Source of the DNA: a bacterium
GTDB taxonomy: Bacteria; Planctomycetota; Planctomycetia; Pirellulales; Pirellulaceae
Assembly (NCBI GenBank): GCA_030432015.1
Contig: JAUIHJ010000598.1
Span: 1-5,352, forward strand
Reading direction: 5' to 3'
Length of the DNA: 5,352 bases
Numbering within the stretch: the stretch's first letter is position 1; each line of letters starts with the position of its first letter. A program made the position numbers and the translations under genes. A model generated the notes under the pieces. It was not told the DNA's origin, did not search any database, and was given only the letters and a program-made list of their open reading frames with translations. Of the stretch, positions 5,110 to 5,352 are shown piece after piece.

Positions 5110-5352
5110 TCACTCCGTTTTCGCATCGCCCTGCTTTACCGGTGCCTTTTCGGCTTCCGGTGGGGCTGCTGCCGGGGCCGGTGGCTTCTCTTCAGCTTTC
5201 TTTTCTTCCGCGGCTTTTGCCTCCGCGGCAGCTTTCTTTTCGTCAGCCGCTTTCTTTTCCTCTTCAGCCTTCTTTTCGGCGGCCGCCTTTTCCTCGGCCG
5301 CTTTCTTGGCGTCCGCAGCTTTCTTCGCTTCAGCCGCTTTCTTCGCTTCCTC
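5110..5352 (-). CDS. C-terminal part of a Lys/Ala/Glu-rich protein of unknown function (runs off the right edge)
   Basis: The minus strand is open for 80 codons from the right edge to a TGA at 5112-5110; the start lies outside the window. The visible part has two zones. The first 56 codons (5352-5185) are almost entirely Ala, Lys, Glu and Asp in KAAE/KKAAD-type repeats, the pattern of a long, highly charged helix as in the TolA middle domain or in basic/acidic tails of other bacterial proteins. The last 24 residues are a Pro/Ala-rich, flexible tail (PPAPAAAPPEAEKAP...) ending DAKTE. The uninterrupted frame with coding-like composition supports a real gene. No catalytic or binding domain is visible, and such low-complexity tails occur on unrelated proteins, so neither TolA nor any other identity can be assigned. 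It lies 186 bp upstream of ricT on the same strand; co-transcription is possible but less likely than a separate unit. Confidence 0.72.
   Translation of the reverse strand, partial: EEAKKAAEAKKAADAKKAAEEKAAAEKKAEEEKKAADEKKAAAEAKAAEEKKAEEKPPAPAAAPPEAEKAPVKQGDAKTE
5185..5352 (-). repeat. Degenerate Lys/Ala/Glu coding repeats
   Basis: The coding sequence is built from short related units encoding KAAE, KKAAD and KKAEE. The clearest DNA repeat is a 13-bp identical segment (CTTTCTTCGCTTC on the plus strand) at 5319-5331 and 5337-5349, an 18-bp (six-codon) period. Such tracts change length easily by slippage or recombination and often differ between strains. Confidence 0.6.

Overview
The window is a piece of bacterial chromosome that looks most like a planctomycete or a relative in the PVC group. 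The best taxonomic hints are a recognisable Minf_1886-family protein (a family I know mainly from Verrucomicrobia and Planctomycetes), start codons almost entirely without Shine-Dalgarno sequences, and secreted or Lys/Ala/Glu-rich proteins at both edges. This is inference from gene content; no rRNA or other marker is present. I see no mobile elements, CRISPR arrays, tRNAs or rRNAs.

Layout: (1) Positions 1-161, minus strand: the first 53 codons of a secreted protein with a clear signal peptide, cut by the window edge. (2) Positions 162-457: a 296-bp intergenic region between divergent genes, holding a perfect 12-bp palindrome and two shorter dyads but no convincing promoter. (3) Positions 458-3359, plus strand: a compact three-gene cassette of a HAD-type phosphatase, a deoxyhypusine-synthase-like NAD-fold protein (joined by an ATGA overlap), and a PfkB/RfaE-like sugar kinase 35 bp further on. 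(4) Positions 3364-4923, minus strand: a second three-gene unit, ricT (PSP1 domain, six conserved cysteines), a Minf_1886-family protein (ATGA overlap) and a small single-span membrane protein (1-bp gap). The two units converge with only 4 bp between stop codons. (5) Positions 4924-5109: the leader of ricT. (6) Positions 5110-5352, minus strand: the C-terminal 80 codons of a Lys/Ala/Glu-rich protein running off the right edge.

The plus-strand cassette combines a phosphate-removing enzyme, a small-molecule kinase and a deoxyhypusine-synthase-fold protein that appears to lack the catalytic lysine motif of true deoxyhypusine synthases. It probably acts in one small-molecule (perhaps sugar-phosphate) pathway whose substrate cannot be read from sequence. 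It is the best candidate here for undescribed biology. The second candidate is the tight coupling of ricT with the Minf_1886 gene.
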